NCBI RefSeq assembly: GCF_030413595.1 | Contig: NZ_CP129238.1 | Location: 1,240,001-1,304,000 of the forward strand | Source: Planococcus liqunii | Lineage (GTDB): Bacteria; Bacillota; Bacilli; Bacillales_A; Planococcaceae | Direction of reading: 5' to 3' | DNA length: 64,000 nt | In this document: positions 8,714-21,497 of the stretch, in pieces | How positions within the stretch are numbered: position 1 is the stretch's first letter | Layout of the letters: each line of letters begins with the position of its first letter | The notes under the pieces: model-generated | What the model saw: only the letters and a program-made list of their open reading frames with translations | What the model was told of the DNA's origin: nothing | Database searches by the model: none | Translations under genes and position numbers: made by a program

Positions 8714-9067
8714 ATGATTACGTATTATGCTTACCCCAAATGCACCACCTGCCGCAAAGCAAAAAAATGGCTGGATCAAAACGGCATCGCCTATAATGAA
8801 ATTAACATTGCCGAGGCGCCGCCGTCCCAGGACCAAATCCGTGAAATCTACACCAAAAGCGGAGTGGTATTGAAGAAATTTTTCAATACAAGCGGCTTGA
8901 AGTACCGGGCGCTTGGATTAAAGGATAAACTGAAGGACATGCCGGAAGAAGAGCAGTTGGCATTGCTGGCATCAGATGGCATGTTGATCAAACGGCCGCT
9001 CGCTTGGAACGGCGAACAAGCAACATTGGGATTCAAAGAAGAAGAGTTTGAAAATACCTGGAAATGA
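8714..9067 (+). CDS. yusI: ArsC/Spx-family protein YusI
   Basis: A 117-aa thioredoxin-fold protein of the ArsC/Spx/MgsR group. It has the N-terminal YPKCTTCRKAKKWL motif with Cys10 and Cys13, and a C-terminal LIKRPL segment of the family. A true arsenate reductase role is not shown: the gene sits between fadE and gcvH exactly as yusI does in B. subtilis, away from any ars gene. It may be a redox regulator or reductase of unknown target. An AAGGAGG site lies upstream. Confidence 0.85.
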   Translation: MITYYAYPKCTTCRKAKKWLDQNGIAYNEINIAEAPPSQDQIREIYTKSGVVLKKFFNTSGLKYRALGLKDKLKDMPEEEQLALLASDGMLIKRPLAWNGEQATLGFKEEEFENTWK

Positions 9068-9145
9068 AAGCAGTGAAATCTTGTGTTTCCAAGGGCTTTA
9101 TGTCAAACTGAAATTGAGTACACTACATAATTTGGAGGGTTTTCG

Positions 9146-9526
9146 ATGAGCACACCACAAGAACTTCGTTATTCTAAAGAGCATGAATGGGTTAAAGTTG
9201 AAGGCGGCACAGCCCGCATTGGAATTACGCATTTTGCACAAGCTGAACTTGGCGACATCGTTTTCGTAGAATTGCCGCAAGTTGGGGACGAACTGAAAAA
9301 AGACGAGCCTTTCGGCAGCGTTGAGTCAGTTAAAACCGTTTCGGAGCTATATGCGCCGATTAGCGGACGTGTAGTTGAAGTGAATAGTGAATTAGAAGAC
9401 AGCCCGGAATTTGTTAACGAATCTCCGTATGAAAATGCGTGGATGGTGGTAATCGAATCTCCAAACGAAGAAGAAATCAGCGAGTTGATGACTGCTGACC
9501 AATACAAAGAAATGACGAACGAGTAA
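9146..9526 (+). CDS. gcvH: Glycine cleavage system H protein
   Basis: A 126-aa lipoyl carrier protein. The lipoylated residue is Lys63 in [11 protein letters not shown]. It shuttles the aminomethyl group between the P and T proteins, and in Bacillus it is also an intermediate carrier in lipoate assembly, which links it to lipA at 29.3 kb. The start follows TTTGGAGGG with normal spacing. The gene is monocistronic by layout, with a terminator directly after it; gcvT and gcvP are not in the window. Confidence 0.96.
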   Translation: MSTPQELRYSKEHEWVKVEGGTARIGITHFAQAELGDIVFVELPQVGDELKKDEPFGSVESVKTVSELYAPISGRVVEVNSELEDSPEFVNESPYENAWMVVIESPNEEEISELMTADQYKEMTNE

Positions 9527-9532
9527 TACTTT

Positions 9533-9561
9533 AAAGCGCCTATTACTTGGCGCTTTTTTTG
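9533..9561 (+). terminator. Terminator of gcvH
   Basis: AAAGCGCC and GGCGCTTT pair over an eight-base loop, followed by a T run. Confidence 0.88.
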
Positions 9562-9657
9562 ATAGCCGAAAGGCTTATAGAGAGCAGGTTCCTATAGATT
9601 CTTTTCAAGCAGCAATTGATTCTGATCTTTCATCTTATATCAGCGAGGTGTAGACTT

Positions 9658-9996
9658 ATGGACAAAGTAATTGTAGTCGAAGGACTTAGCGACAAGACCC
9701 GGATCGCACCGCTTATTGCAGAACCCGTGACGATTCTCTGCACAAATGGTACAGTAAGTGCATCAAGGCTTGAAGAATTGCTGCTCCCTTATGAAGATCT
9801 GGATATCATCGTATTGTTGGATGCAGACAAATCAGGTGAACAGTTAAGGAAGCTCGTAAAGCGCGAATTTCCTGAAGCCCGGCACTTCTATATAAACCGC
9901 AGTTACAAGGAAGTGGCAACAACGCCGATCCGGATCTTGCTGGATGTACTGATTTCGGCAAATGTTCAAGTCAATAAGCTATTAACCGAGGGATGA
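9658..9996 (+). CDS. yusF: Toprim-domain protein YusF
   Basis: A 112-aa protein that is essentially one Toprim fold: Glu8 in VVEGLSDK and the Asp pair in LLDADKSG (Asp55 and Asp57), the metal-binding residues of Toprim. Small stand-alone Toprim proteins are related to RNase M5 and OLD-type domains; the substrate of YusF is unknown. The start at 9658 is preceded by GAGGTG; an earlier in-frame start at 9616 lacks a ribosome site. It overlaps or touches the next gene. Confidence 0.85.
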   Translation: MDKVIVVEGLSDKTRIAPLIAEPVTILCTNGTVSASRLEELLLPYEDLDIIVLLDADKSGEQLRKLVKREFPEARHFYINRSYKEVATTPIRILLDVLISANVQVNKLLTEG

Positions 9997-10001
9997 ACAA
10001 G

Positions 10002-10307
10002 ATGAAAGAATGGACACATAAAGATTGGCTGAAAGAAAAAAACAAAAACGCTGCAGCTGCCTATTATTTATACACGCCGATGTGCGGAACATGCCAGGTG
10101 GCTTCAAAAATGATGGATGTGGTGAAAGAACTTCTGCCCGACTTGCCAATGGGAAAAGCGAACTTGAACTACGTGCAGGAAATTGCCGAACTGTATCAAG
10201 TGGAAAGCGTACCTTGTTTGCTTATTACAGAAAATGGCCAACTGAAAGAAAAGATCTACGCTTTTCAATCAGTGCCTCATATTTACAGCAAATTGAAATC
10301 TGTATAA
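10002..10307 (+). CDS. yusE: Thioredoxin-like protein YusE
   Basis: A 101-aa thioredoxin-fold protein with CGTC at the active-site position (MCGTCQVA) and ESVPCLLI in the cis-Pro region. The ATG at 10002 is nine bases after GAGGG; the ATG at 9993, overlapping the yusF stop, sits directly against that site and is less likely. It is translationally coupled to yusF, the same pair and order as in B. subtilis. A cytoplasmic thiol-redox role is inferred; the partner is unknown. Confidence 0.82.
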   Translation: MKEWTHKDWLKEKNKNAAAAYYLYTPMCGTCQVASKMMDVVKELLPDLPMGKANLNYVQEIAELYQVESVPCLLITENGQLKEKIYAFQSVPHIYSKLKSV

Positions 10308-10405
10308 ACGAAACAAAATAAAGGTTCCGGTGCAGACTGCTTCGCTGAAGTTTGAGCTAACTTGCCTATAGCTGGCAGTTAATTATTTTTAATTCAACAT
10401 ATTTA

Positions 10406-10434
10406 TTGACGAAAAATGTCGAGCATGGTAAATT
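10406..10434 (+). promoter_or_regulatory. SigmaA promoter of the metNPQ leader
   Basis: TTGACG (10406-10411) and TAAATT (10429-10434) have an ideal 17-base spacer and place the start about base 10441, just upstream of the S-box. Confidence 0.75.
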
Positions 10435-10462
10435 GAATTTCTGAATTATAATTTTATATCGT

Positions 10463-10628
10463 AACTCTTATTTAGAGTGGTGGAGGGAAGTGCCCTATGA
10501 AGCCCGGCAACCGTCATGCAAATGAAATGGTGCCAAATCACACAAAGCGGAAGCTTTGGGAGATGAGAGAGCGGTTTTCGTGTTTTTCACGGTCACCCTT
10601 CTGCTCAGCTCTGCGCAGAAGGGTTTTT
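10463..10628 (+). promoter_or_regulatory. SAM-I riboswitch (S-box) with terminator
   Basis: The leader holds the S-box landmarks: ACTCTTATTTAGAGTGGTGG, then AGGGA, GCCCTATGAAGCCCGGCAAC, a GGTGCCAAATC segment and a closing GATGAGAGAG. The aptamer spans about 10463-10572. A terminator follows, with ACCCTTCTG and CAGAAGGGT pairing (10595-10627) before a T run. By family knowledge SAM binding favours termination, so metNPQ is expressed when methionine/SAM is scarce. Confidence 0.95.
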
Positions 10629-10652
10629 ATTTTGGAGTAGGAGTTGTAAAGG

Positions 10653-11672
10653 ATGATTGAATTAAAAGAACTGTCGAAAGTATTCGACACAGGCAAGGGC
10701 TCTTTAAAAGCGGTTGACGATGTGAGCCTGTCCATTTCATCCGGTGAGATTTTTGGAATTATCGGCTACAGCGGCGCCGGTAAAAGTACATTGATCCGGT
10801 TGTTGAATGGGCTTGAAAAACCGACTTCGGGTTCGGTCACGATTAGCGGCCAGAACATATCGGCCAGCAAAGGGCAAGACTTAAGAAAAGCGCGCCAGAA
10901 AGTCAGTATGATTTTCCAGCATTTCAACCTTTTGTGGTCACGTACGGTAAAAGAGAATATTGAATTTCCGCTTGAAATTGCAGGCGTCCCGAAAAGCAAA
11001 CGGGATGCCCGAGTGCTGGAGCTGATTGAACTTGTTGGCCTTGCGGGAAGAGAAAATGCATATCCGTCGCAGCTCTCAGGCGGGCAGAAACAGCGGGTCG
11101 GCATTGCACGGGCGTTGGCAAACGAACCGGAAGTGCTGCTTTGCGATGAAGCCACTTCAGCACTTGATCCCCAAACAACGGATTCCATCTTGGAACTGCT
11201 GGTGGATATCAACAAGCGCTTAGGCTTGACCATTGTGCTGATTACGCACGAAATGCATGTCATCCGCAAAATTTGCCATCGTGTAGCGGTAATGGAAGGC
11301 GGACGCGTTGTGGAACTTGGGGATGTCCTGACGGTTTTCCAGGCGCCTCAGCAGGAAATTACAAAGCGCTTCGTCGCCCAAGTGACTGATACGGAAGATT
11401 CAAATGAAACCATCAAGCATCTGCGTGAACTTTATCCGACAGGCAAATTGGTCAAATTGGTTTTTGTCGGCGACCAGACCGAGCAGCCGATCTTGACGAA
11501 ATTGATCCGCAAGTATCCGGTTGATGTTAACATCGTTCACGGCAATATCTCCCATACACAGCGCGGAGCATATGGCACATTGATCATTCAGATAAAAGGG
11601 ACGCAGCCTGAAATTGTGCAAGCTCTTGCTTTCTTGAATGACGAAAGTATCCAGACGGAGGTGATGGCATGA
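10653..11672 (+). CDS. metN: Methionine ABC transporter ATPase MetN
   Basis: A 339-aa ATPase of the methionine uptake transporter. Walker A is GYSGAGKST, the signature is [15 protein letters not shown], Walker B is [13 protein letters not shown], and the switch His is in VLITHEMH. The C-terminal 80 residues form the NIL domain that binds methionine and gives trans-inhibition in the family. It lies behind the S-box and overlaps metP by four bases. Confidence 0.96.
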   Translation: MIELKELSKVFDTGKGSLKAVDDVSLSISSGEIFGIIGYSGAGKSTLIRLLNGLEKPTSGSVTISGQNISASKGQDLRKARQKVSMIFQHFNLLWSRTVKENIEFPLEIAGVPKSKRDARVLELIELVGLAGRENAYPSQLSGGQKQRVGIARALANEPEVLLCDEATSALDPQTTDSILELLVDINKRLGLTIVLITHEMHVIRKICHRVAVMEGGRVVELGDVLTVFQAPQQEITKRFVAQVTDTEDSNETIKHLRELYPTGKLVKLVFVGDQTEQPILTKLIRKYPVDVNIVHGNISHTQRGAYGTLIIQIKGTQPEIVQALAFLNDESIQTEVMA

Positions 11673-12337
11673 TCGAGTCATTATTTCCAAACGTCGATTG
11701 GGACAATATGTGGGAAGCAACACTTGAAACACTGTACATGACGGCGATGTCGACATTCTTTACGTTTGTCATCGGCTTGGTGCTGGGCATCATCTTATTT
11801 TTGACGGCACCTAAGCAATTATGGGCCAATAGCATTGTCAATTGGCTGACAGGCGCATTCGTCAACATTTTCCGTTCAATTCCATTTATCATCTTAATCA
11901 TTTTGTTGATTCCATTTACCAAGTTTATGATTGGAACCATCCGCGGGCCGAACGCGGCTTTGCCGGCCTTGATCATTGGAGCCGCGCCGTTTTATGCACG
12001 CATGGTCTTGATTGCCTTGAAGGAAATTGATAAAGGCGTCATTGAAGCGGCACGTTCCATGGGAGCGACCACTTGGACGATTATCCGTAAAGTGCTGCTG
12101 CCGGAGTCCAAACCGGCTTTGATTTCCGGAATTACTGTAACGGCAATCGCCTTGGTTGGCTACACAGCTATGGCTGGCATCATTGGAGCCGGCGGCCTTG
12201 GGACGCTGGCATTCCTGGACGGGTTCCAAAGAAGCCGGGAAGACGTAACGCTGATGGCAACGATATTGATTTTAATCATCGTTTTCGCAATCCAGTTTAT
12301 CGGTGACCGTTTGACAGTTAAGTCAGATAAAAGGTAA
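11669..12337 (+). CDS. metP: Methionine ABC transporter permease MetP (MetI family)
   Basis: A 222-aa integral membrane protein with about five hydrophobic helices and the EAA loop [20 protein letters not shown] that docks to the ATPase. Its start overlaps the metN stop (ATGA), so the two are coupled. It forms the MetN2-MetP2 channel served by the lipoprotein MetQ encoded next. Confidence 0.95.
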   Translation: MIESLFPNVDWDNMWEATLETLYMTAMSTFFTFVIGLVLGIILFLTAPKQLWANSIVNWLTGAFVNIFRSIPFIILIILLIPFTKFMIGTIRGPNAALPALIIGAAPFYARMVLIALKEIDKGVIEAARSMGATTWTIIRKVLLPESKPALISGITVTAIALVGYTAMAGIIGAGGLGTLAFLDGFQRSREDVTLMATILILIIVFAIQFIGDRLTVKSDKR

Positions 12338-12371
12338 TACACATATAAAAACACCAAAAGGGGATAGAGAC

Positions 12372-13190
12372 ATGAAGAAATTATTGGTAGGATCATTATT
12401 AACAGCACTTGCACTGGCAGGCTGCGGAAGCGATAACGGCGGAGCAGGCGAAGAAGAGTCGAGCACCATAAAAGTAGGGGCATCTAACGTGCCGCACGCC
12501 ATTATTTTAGAAGAAGCGAAACCACTATTAGAAGAACAAGGCATCGAACTGGAAATTGAAACATATCAGGATTACATTTTGCCGAACCAGGATTTAGAAT
12601 CCGGTGAAATCGATGCGAACTATTTCCAGCACATTCCTTACTTGGAATCACAAAAGAAAGAATTTGGCTATGACTTTGAAAATGCCGGTGCAATCCATAT
12701 CGAACCAATCGGTGTATACTCCCAGAAATACGCTTCATTGGAAGAGCTTCCGGAAGGCGCAACCATTTTGATGAGCAACTCGGTTGCCGACCACGGCCGC
12801 ATTCTTTCTTTGCTGGAAGCAAAAGGCTTGATCAAATTGGCTGATGGCGTAGACAAAACGGTTGCAGAAGTGAAAGACATCGTAGAAAACCCGAAAAACC
12901 TTGAGTTTGATGCGAATTACGAAGCGGCTTTGATGGTGCAATTGTATGAGTCAGGTGAAGGTGATGCGTTGCTGATCAACTCAAACTACGCAATTGATGC
13001 CGGCTTGAATCCATTGGAAGATGCGATTGCACTGGAAGACTCAGAGTCTCCATATGCCAATGTAATTGCAGTGAATGCAGGCGACGAAGATAACGAAAAC
13101 GTCAAAGCGCTTGTCGAAACATTGAAGTCGAAAGAAATTCAGGACTTCATCTTGGAAGAGTGGGGCGGTTCTGTAGTACCAGTTGAATAA
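12372..13190 (+). CDS. metQ: Methionine-binding lipoprotein MetQ
   Basis: A 272-aa NLPA-family substrate-binding lipoprotein. The signal peptide ends in the lipobox LALAGC with Cys18, so it is anchored to the outer face of the membrane. The segments VGASNVPHAIILEEAKP, ANYFQHIPYL and LINSNYAIDAGL are typical of D- and L-methionine binding proteins. It is the last gene of the S-box operon, 34 bases after metP, and is followed by a terminator. Confidence 0.95.
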   Translation: MKKLLVGSLLTALALAGCGSDNGGAGEEESSTIKVGASNVPHAIILEEAKPLLEEQGIELEIETYQDYILPNQDLESGEIDANYFQHIPYLESQKKEFGYDFENAGAIHIEPIGVYSQKYASLEELPEGATILMSNSVADHGRILSLLEAKGLIKLADGVDKTVAEVKDIVENPKNLEFDANYEAALMVQLYESGEGDALLINSNYAIDAGLNPLEDAIALEDSESPYANVIAVNAGDEDNENVKALVETLKSKEIQDFILEEWGGSVVPVE

Positions 13191-13200
13191 TAAAATGCAA

Positions 13201-13245
13201 AAAAGCAGGTTTCTCAAGAAATTGAGTAGACCTGCTTTTTGTTTT
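13201..13245 (+). terminator. Terminator of metNPQ
   Basis: AAAAGCAGG(T) pairs with (A)CCTGCTTTTT, with an extra TCTC/GAGT inner pairing, before a T run. Confidence 0.85.
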
Positions 13246-13445
13246 CTGTGGTGAATGATCGGCGGGGTGTGGAACGGACAAATCGGCGCGAGTATTTAGA
13301 GGGGCATAGTTTAATAGATTTTTATTTTTTTTGATAGAATAATAAAAATATTCCGGGTTTTAAAGGTTCTCTTCTCTTTCAGTTCGCCATATGATACTTT
13401 TGTATAATAATTAAAATACAGTTGTTCATCTAGGGAGGACACATC

Positions 13446-14618
13446 ATGAAGGTAAAATTCGGTCTTTTGCCGAGAATTATTGTTGCTATTGCATTAGGGG
13501 TATTGATTGGTTCGTTTGCGCCGGAGTGGATGGCACGGATATTCGCCACATTCACAGCGATTTTTGGAAACTTCCTTAATTTCATCGTTCCGCTGATCAT
13601 ACTTGGGTTTATTGCACCGGGTATTGCACAGCTCGGCAAAGGCTCAGGAAAACTACTCGGGCTGGCTACGTTTTTTGCTTATGCGTCAACCATTGCAGCA
13701 GGTATACTGGCGTTTTTTGCGGCTACAACCATTTTGCCGAACTTTATGGAAGCCGGTGCGATGAGCGGTATTGAAGACCCGGAAAAAGCATTGGCCACCT
13801 CTTTTATCGCTTTGGATATGCCTCCGGTATTCGGCGTCATGTCAGCACTGATATTGGCATTTCTGCTGGGCATCGGTATGGCTTCTACTGGAAGCAAAAC
13901 CATGATTTCGTTTTTTGAAGAATTTCAGGCCATTATTGAAAAAACCATTTCGTATGTCATCATTCCGCTATTGCCATTCCATATCTTCGGGATTTTTGCC
14001 AATATGGCATACGGCGGAGCGGTCGCCAAAATTTTATCGCTTTTTGCGGTCGTGTTTGTCCTAATAATTATTCTGCATTGGGTGATGCTGATGCTTCAAT
14101 ACACAGCAGCGGGAACACTGAACAAAAAGAATCCGATGCGCTTATTGAAAACCATGTTGCCGGCATACTTCACTGCACTCGGCACTCAGTCTTCAGCGGC
14201 TACGATTCCCGTCACCGTTCGCCAAGCGCGCGAAACAGGCGCGAACGAAAAAGTGGTCGATTTTGCAGTGCCATTATTCGCGACCATCCATTTGTCGGGA
14301 AGCACCATTACAATCGTGTCGTGCTCCATCGGTGTGCTGCTGTTGACGGGAGATCTGCCGAGCTTTTCAAGTTTCCTGCCCTTTATCTTCATGCTGGGCG
14401 TCACTATGATTGCCGCTCCGGGAGTGCCGGGAGGGGCTGTTATGGCAGCTATCGGCTTGCTTGAAGCCATGCTCGGCTTCGATCCGACGATGATAGCGTT
14501 AATGATCGCTTTATACCTGGCACAGGATAGCTTCGGCACTGCTGCGAATGTGACGGGCGATGGGGCACTTGCAATGATTGTAGACCGGTTTACTAACGGG
14601 AAAAAAGTATTGCAATAA
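13446..14618 (+). CDS. Dicarboxylate/amino acid:cation symporter (DAACS family)
   Basis: A 390-aa polytopic membrane protein of the glutamate/aspartate/serine-type symporter fold. The conserved region LGTQSSAATIPVTV corresponds to the serine-rich re-entrant loop, and SGSTITI, APGVPGGAVMA and DSFGTAANVTGDGA to the transport core. It should import an acidic or small neutral amino acid or dicarboxylate with sodium or protons; the substrate is not determined. The ATG follows TAGGGAGGA. It stands alone between metQ and a lipoprotein gene. Confidence 0.88.
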   Translation: MKVKFGLLPRIIVAIALGVLIGSFAPEWMARIFATFTAIFGNFLNFIVPLIILGFIAPGIAQLGKGSGKLLGLATFFAYASTIAAGILAFFAATTILPNFMEAGAMSGIEDPEKALATSFIALDMPPVFGVMSALILAFLLGIGMASTGSKTMISFFEEFQAIIEKTISYVIIPLLPFHIFGIFANMAYGGAVAKILSLFAVVFVLIIILHWVMLMLQYTAAGTLNKKNPMRLLKTMLPAYFTALGTQSSAATIPVTVRQARETGANEKVVDFAVPLFATIHLSGSTITIVSCSIGVLLLTGDLPSFSSFLPFIFMLGVTMIAAPGVPGGAVMAAIGLLEAMLGFDPTMIALMIALYLAQDSFGTAANVTGDGALAMIVDRFTNGKKVLQ

Positions 14619-14718
14619 TATGGGAATTCAATGAATTCCGGCTATTCGCCCTACTGTATACGATTTCATTCAGCTATGCTATTATAACTGAGGATTTCAA
14701 TTACAAGGGGGAAACATC

Positions 14719-15249
14719 ATGAAGAAATTGCTTATGATCGGCTTTTCAGCTGCTTTATTCCTAGGGGCATGCAGTGAAGAAACTGCTACGGAAGACACAG
14801 CTAAAGAACAGACTGCATCAGAAGAGACATCGAAAGAAACCGGCAACGCCAAGCAGGAATTTATGCGTTTCTATATGTCCATTCCTCAAACAATCAACGG
14901 CGCAGATGTTGACTTGAACACGTTTGAAGTGAACCAGACAGAAAGCACACTTCCTGAAGGGGCAGATTTGCAGGCAATGAAAGATGCAGCTAAAGCTTCT
15001 GCTGAAAAAACAGCGGCAGCAGTGGAAGGAATTGAAATTCCGGAATCGCTGGCTGACCATAAAGAAGATATCGAAGCGGGACTTTCTTCTATTAAAGAAT
15101 CTTACGACATGAAAGCGGAAGAACTGACCAAAGAAGCTTCGTTCGAAGCGGCAAATGCTAAATTCGCTGAAGCGGATGAAAAGTTCAACGCCATGCTGGA
15201 ATCTTTGGAACTTAACCCATCAAGCATCTATACAGAAGTAGCAAAATAA
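14719..15249 (+). CDS. Lipoprotein of unknown function
   Basis: A 176-aa protein with a classical lipoprotein signal: MKKLLMIGFSAALFLGAC, lipid-modified Cys18. A Thr/Glu-rich linker (residues 19-45) precedes a helical, Ala/Glu/Lys-rich domain with two repeated amphipathic stretches that suggest a small helical bundle. I do not recognise the family. It is monocistronic with its own terminator and probably faces the cell wall space. Confidence 0.75.
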   Translation: MKKLLMIGFSAALFLGACSEETATEDTAKEQTASEETSKETGNAKQEFMRFYMSIPQTINGADVDLNTFEVNQTESTLPEGADLQAMKDAAKASAEKTAAAVEGIEIPESLADHKEDIEAGLSSIKESYDMKAEELTKEASFEAANAKFAEADEKFNAMLESLELNPSSIYTEVAK

Positions 15250-15260
15250 TTGCTCCAGGG

Positions 15261-15290
15261 CCCGGAATATTCCTATTCCGGGTCTTTTTA
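15261..15290 (+). terminator. Terminator of the lipoprotein gene
   Basis: CCCGGAATA-TTCC-TATTCCGGG followed by TCTTTTTA. Confidence 0.88.
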
Positions 15291-15375
15291 TAGGTTCTTC
15301 CACTTTGTATGACGATAGTGCTATTTTCTGACAAATTTGCTGTACTTGGGTTTTAAGCTGGGAAACAGGGGTATA

Positions 15376-15603
15376 ATGGGTAGTGAAATACAAATTCGAA
15401 AGGAATGGTTCACTATCGATTCACATGGAATTGAGCACACTGAAAAAATGGAGCAGGCATTTCGAGACGTCCACGGATTTGGTATTGATGAATACCAAAA
15501 CGACACTAACAAAATTGTAGAAGTAGAGCAGCGGAGAGAACGAGACTATCAAAAAGGGCAGCTAGCGGCTGCAAAGATCGAACGTCTGGTACACCGTGAT
15601 TAA
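15376..15603 (+). CDS. Small hypothetical protein (75 aa)
   Basis: A 75-aa charged protein with no membrane segment. The ATG at 15376 follows AGGGGT at short spacing, and a terminator hairpin lies just downstream, which supports a real gene. I do not recognise it. The stretch from FTIDSHGIEHTEKMEQAF to the C-terminal REERDYQ-like helix suggests a small helical protein. The 5' side has a TATAAT overlapping the start, so a leaderless or different start is possible. Confidence 0.5.
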   Translation: MGSEIQIRKEWFTIDSHGIEHTEKMEQAFRDVHGFGIDEYQNDTNKIVEVEQRRERDYQKGQLAAAKIERLVHRD

Positions 15604-15618
15604 TATAGTATGCTTAAG

Positions 15619-15645
15619 CCAGTGCCTTTAGGTGCTGGTTTTTTG
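15619..15645 (+). terminator. Terminator after the 75-aa gene
   Basis: CCAGTGCC and GGTGCTGG pair fully if two G-U pairs are allowed, followed by TTTTTT. Confidence 0.7.
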
Positions 15646-15872
15646 ATTGATATGTATTCTCATTTAGTGAGTTTCTATTGAAAATAAAAATGGCTCAGAA
15701 ACAGTGTGCCGAAAACCCGGTTTTAGCAATAAATACAGCATTTTGAATTGCTCATTTCTAAAATTCTTCTCCGGTTTAATGATTTGCTACTAATGGGGAT
15801 TTGGGTTAAGATTAGAATGATACTAATTAAGAATGGTTTGCCATTCAACATCAACTTTATGGAGGTATTTAC

Positions 15873-16652
15873 ATGTCAACTTTGGTCATTAAAGATTTGC
15901 ACGTTGAAATCGAAGGTAAAGAGATTTTAAAAGGTGTAAATTTAACTATTAATACAGGTGAAATTCATGCCATCATGGGACCTAACGGAACAGGGAAGTC
16001 AACTTTGGCTTCTGCTATCATGGGGCATCCAAAATATGAAGTAACATCCGGTTCAATTACTTTGGACGGCGAAGACGTATTGGAAATGGAAGTGGACGAA
16101 CGTGCCCGCGCTGGCCTTTTCCTTGGCATGCAATACCCGAGTGAAATTTCTGGAGTAACAAATGCTGACTTTATGCGTTCGGCTATGAATGCCCGCCGCG
16201 AAGAAGGCGATGAAATTTCCTTGATGAAATTTATCCGTGAACTTGATAAGAAAATGGAAGTTCTTGATATGGACCAGGAAATGGCGCAACGCTATTTGAA
16301 TGAAGGATTCTCAGGCGGGGAAAAGAAACGCAATGAAATTCTTCAAATGATGATGATCAAGCCGAAAATTGCAGTTCTTGACGAAATTGACTCCGGTTTG
16401 GATATCGACGCATTGAAAGTTGTATCTGAAGGCGTTAACCAAATGAGAAGCGAAAACTTTGGCTGCTTGATCATCACTCACTATCAGCGCTTGTTAAACT
16501 ACATCACGCCTGACCACGTTCACGTAATGATGCAGGGCCGTGTTGTTAAATCCGGTGGAGAAGAACTTTCTCAGAAACTGGAAGCAGAAGGCTATGACTG
16601 GATCAAAGCGGAACTTGGAATCGAAGATGAGACTGTAGGACAAGAAGCTTAA
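15873..16652 (+). CDS. sufC: Fe-S cluster assembly ATPase SufC
   Basis: A 259-aa ABC-type ATPase that is soluble and works with SufB and SufD in scaffold remodelling. Walker A is GPNGTGKST, the signature [13 protein letters not shown] is of the SufC type, and Walker B is [12 protein letters not shown]. It opens the sufCDSUB operon; a 220-bp region upstream should hold the promoter, though I see no clear operator there. An RBS TGGAGG precedes the ATG. Confidence 0.97.
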   Translation: MSTLVIKDLHVEIEGKEILKGVNLTINTGEIHAIMGPNGTGKSTLASAIMGHPKYEVTSGSITLDGEDVLEMEVDERARAGLFLGMQYPSEISGVTNADFMRSAMNARREEGDEISLMKFIRELDKKMEVLDMDQEMAQRYLNEGFSGGEKKRNEILQMMMIKPKIAVLDEIDSGLDIDALKVVSEGVNQMRSENFGCLIITHYQRLLNYITPDHVHVMMQGRVVKSGGEELSQKLEAEGYDWIKAELGIEDETVGQEA

Positions 16653-16670
16653 TTGGAAGGGGAAACTAAC

Positions 16671-19634
<2,964 letters not shown>

Positions 19635-19654
19635 CACAGAACGGAGGAACGACG

Positions 19655-21052
19655 ATGGCAAAAAAAATGCCGGAGATCGGTGATTATAAATATGGGTTCC
19701 ACGATAAAGATGTTTCGGTGTTCCGATCAAAACGTGGACTTACAGAAGATATCGTAAGAGAAATTTCAGGTATCAAGAACGAACCTGAATGGATGTTGAA
19801 ATCCCGCCTGAAAGCGTTGAAATTGTTCTATTCAATGCCAATGCCACAATGGGGCGGCGATTTAGGTTCGTTGAACTTCGATGAAATTACGTATTACGTA
19901 AAACCATCTGAAGCGAGCCAAACTTCTTGGGATGAAGTTCCAGATGAAATCAAAGCAACTTTTGATAAATTGGGAATTCCAGAAGCTGAACAGAAATACC
20001 TTGCAGGTGTTTCTGCACAGTATGAATCAGAAGTGGTTTACCACAACATGAAAGTGGAATTGGAAGATATGGGGATTGTCTTTAAAGACACAGATGCAGC
20101 GCTTCGTGAAAACGAAGACTTGTTCCGTGAATACTGGCAGACCGTAATTCCGGCTGCAGACAATAAGTTCGCTGCTCTTAACACAGCAGTATGGTCAGGC
20201 GGATCGTTCATCTATGTACCGAAAGGCATTAAAGTGGAATCTCCGCTTCAGGCATATTTCCGCATCAACTCGGAAAACATGGGCCAATTCGAACGTACGA
20301 TGATCATCGTAGATGAAGGCGCGAGCGTTCACTATGTAGAAGGCTGTACAGCACCGGTTTACACAACAAACTCTCTGCACTCTGCTGTAGTTGAAATTGT
20401 TGTGAAAAAAGATGCATATTGCCGTTACACGACCATCCAGAACTGGGCAAACAACGTTTACAACCTTGTAACGAAACGTGCATTTGTAGATGCCAACGGT
20501 ACAATGGAATGGATTGATGGCAACATCGGTTCTAAATTGACGATGAAATACCCAGCTGTTTACTTGAAAGGCGAAGGTGCACGCGGCATGACCTTGTCGA
20601 TTGCAATCGCCGGCAAAGGACAGCACCAGGATGCTGGAGCGAAAATGATTCACTTGGCTCCAAACACTTCATCTTCAATCGTTTCGAAATCCATTTCGAA
20701 ACAAGGCGGTAAAGTTTCCTACCGCGGGATCGTTCACTTCGGCCGCAAAGCTGATGGCGCCCGTTCAAACATTGAATGTGATACATTGATCATGGACAAT
20801 CAGTCAACTTCTGATACAATTCCATACAATGAAATCTTGAACGACAACGTATCTTTAGAGCATGAAGCGAAAGTTTCAAAAGTATCTGAAGAGCAATTGT
20901 TCTACTTGATGAGCCGCGGTGTTTCTGAACAAGAAGCAACAGAAATGATCGTAATGGGCTTTATCGAGCCATTCACAAAAGAACTTCCAATGGAATATGC
21001 GGTAGAAATGAACCGTTTGATCAAGTTCGAAATGGAAGGCTCTATCGGTTAA
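19655..21052 (+). CDS. sufB: Fe-S cluster assembly scaffold SufB
   Basis: A 465-aa scaffold subunit of SufBC2D where the cluster is built. It has the characteristic ending [28 protein letters not shown] in part (residues near 400-430) and conserved GCTAP and ECDTL cysteine segments. The ATG at 19655 follows CGGAGG; the open frame extends upstream into sufU but without a ribosome site. It is the last gene of the operon and ends at a strong terminator. Confidence 0.96.
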   Translation: MAKKMPEIGDYKYGFHDKDVSVFRSKRGLTEDIVREISGIKNEPEWMLKSRLKALKLFYSMPMPQWGGDLGSLNFDEITYYVKPSEASQTSWDEVPDEIKATFDKLGIPEAEQKYLAGVSAQYESEVVYHNMKVELEDMGIVFKDTDAALRENEDLFREYWQTVIPAADNKFAALNTAVWSGGSFIYVPKGIKVESPLQAYFRINSENMGQFERTMIIVDEGASVHYVEGCTAPVYTTNSLHSAVVEIVVKKDAYCRYTTIQNWANNVYNLVTKRAFVDANGTMEWIDGNIGSKLTMKYPAVYLKGEGARGMTLSIAIAGKGQHQDAGAKMIHLAPNTSSSIVSKSISKQGGKVSYRGIVHFGRKADGARSNIECDTLIMDNQSTSDTIPYNEILNDNVSLEHEAKVSKVSEEQLFYLMSRGVSEQEATEMIVMGFIEPFTKELPMEYAVEMNRLIKFEMEGSIG

Positions 21053-21063
21053 TAAAGTTATCC

Positions 21064-21102
21064 CCCCTTGGTATGGCTCTGTTCATGCCAAGGGGTTTTT
21101 TT
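21064..21102 (+). terminator. Terminator of the suf operon
   Basis: CCCCTTGGTATG pairs with CATGCCAAGGGG (one G-U pair) over an eight-base loop, then seven T. Confidence 0.92.
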
Positions 21103-21170
21103 ATGGAATCTCTTAAAGACAAAAGATCAATAAGTGTTTTTTTATAGTAAACTCTGGACAATCTTATTAA

Positions 21171-21195
21171 GTTTTGGGGACTCATGAAAGGGTAT
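21171..21195 (+). promoter_or_regulatory. SigmaB-like promoter of the 61-aa gene
   Basis: GTTTTG (21171-21176), a 13-base spacer and GGGTAT (21190-21195) fit the general-stress SigmaB consensus GTTTAA-N12-15-GGGWAW. It lies about 40 bases before the ATG of the small gene. Confidence 0.55.
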
Positions 21196-21234
21196 AGTAG
21201 CTGGGTAAGTAAATTTCAAGGAGGAATGCTGGAC

Positions 21235-21420
21235 ATGAGCCAAACATTCGATGCATTGAAAGCCAAGCTTAGCAACGCAGACTTGGGGCAGGCAAAAGAA
21301 GTGATGGAACAAGCCAAACAAGCCCACGAAGATGGAAAAATTGACGAAAATGAAAAGAAAGAACTGTTCGAATCTGCAAAATCGATCATTGGCGGAAAAG
21401 GCCTCGGCGGACTCTTTTGA
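21235..21420 (+). CDS. Small hypothetical protein (61 aa), probable stress gene
   Basis: A 61-aa, mostly helical and charged protein (KAKLSNADLGQAKEVMEQAK) ending in a Gly-rich tail IIGGKGLGGLF. The ATG at 21235 is preceded by AAGGAGG at ten bases. I do not recognise the family. The SigmaB-like promoter and a shared bidirectional terminator mark it as an independent unit. A general-stress role is inference from the promoter only. Confidence 0.65.
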   Translation: MSQTFDALKAKLSNADLGQAKEVMEQAKQAHEDGKIDENEKKELFESAKSIIGGKGLGGLF

Positions 21421-21467
21421 CAAGATGAACAGTCATGATGCTTCATAATTGAAATGCAGAAACGAAC

Positions 21468-21496
21468 AAAGCCCGGCGCTTATGCGCCGGGCTTTT
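21468..21496. terminator. Bidirectional terminator between the 61-aa gene and the AlkD-like gene
   Basis: AAAGCCCGGCGC-TTAT-GCGCCGGGCTTTT lies between the two convergent genes. Confidence 0.88.
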
Positions 21497-21497
21497 A

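Noticed and set aside
8714..9067. Arsenate reductase as part of an arsenic resistance operon
   Set aside because: No arsB, arsR or acr3 is near; the position equals yusI of B. subtilis.
14623..14639. Palindrome GGAATTCAATGAATTCC after the DAACS gene as terminator
   Set aside because: There is no T run after the stem, so terminator function is doubtful.
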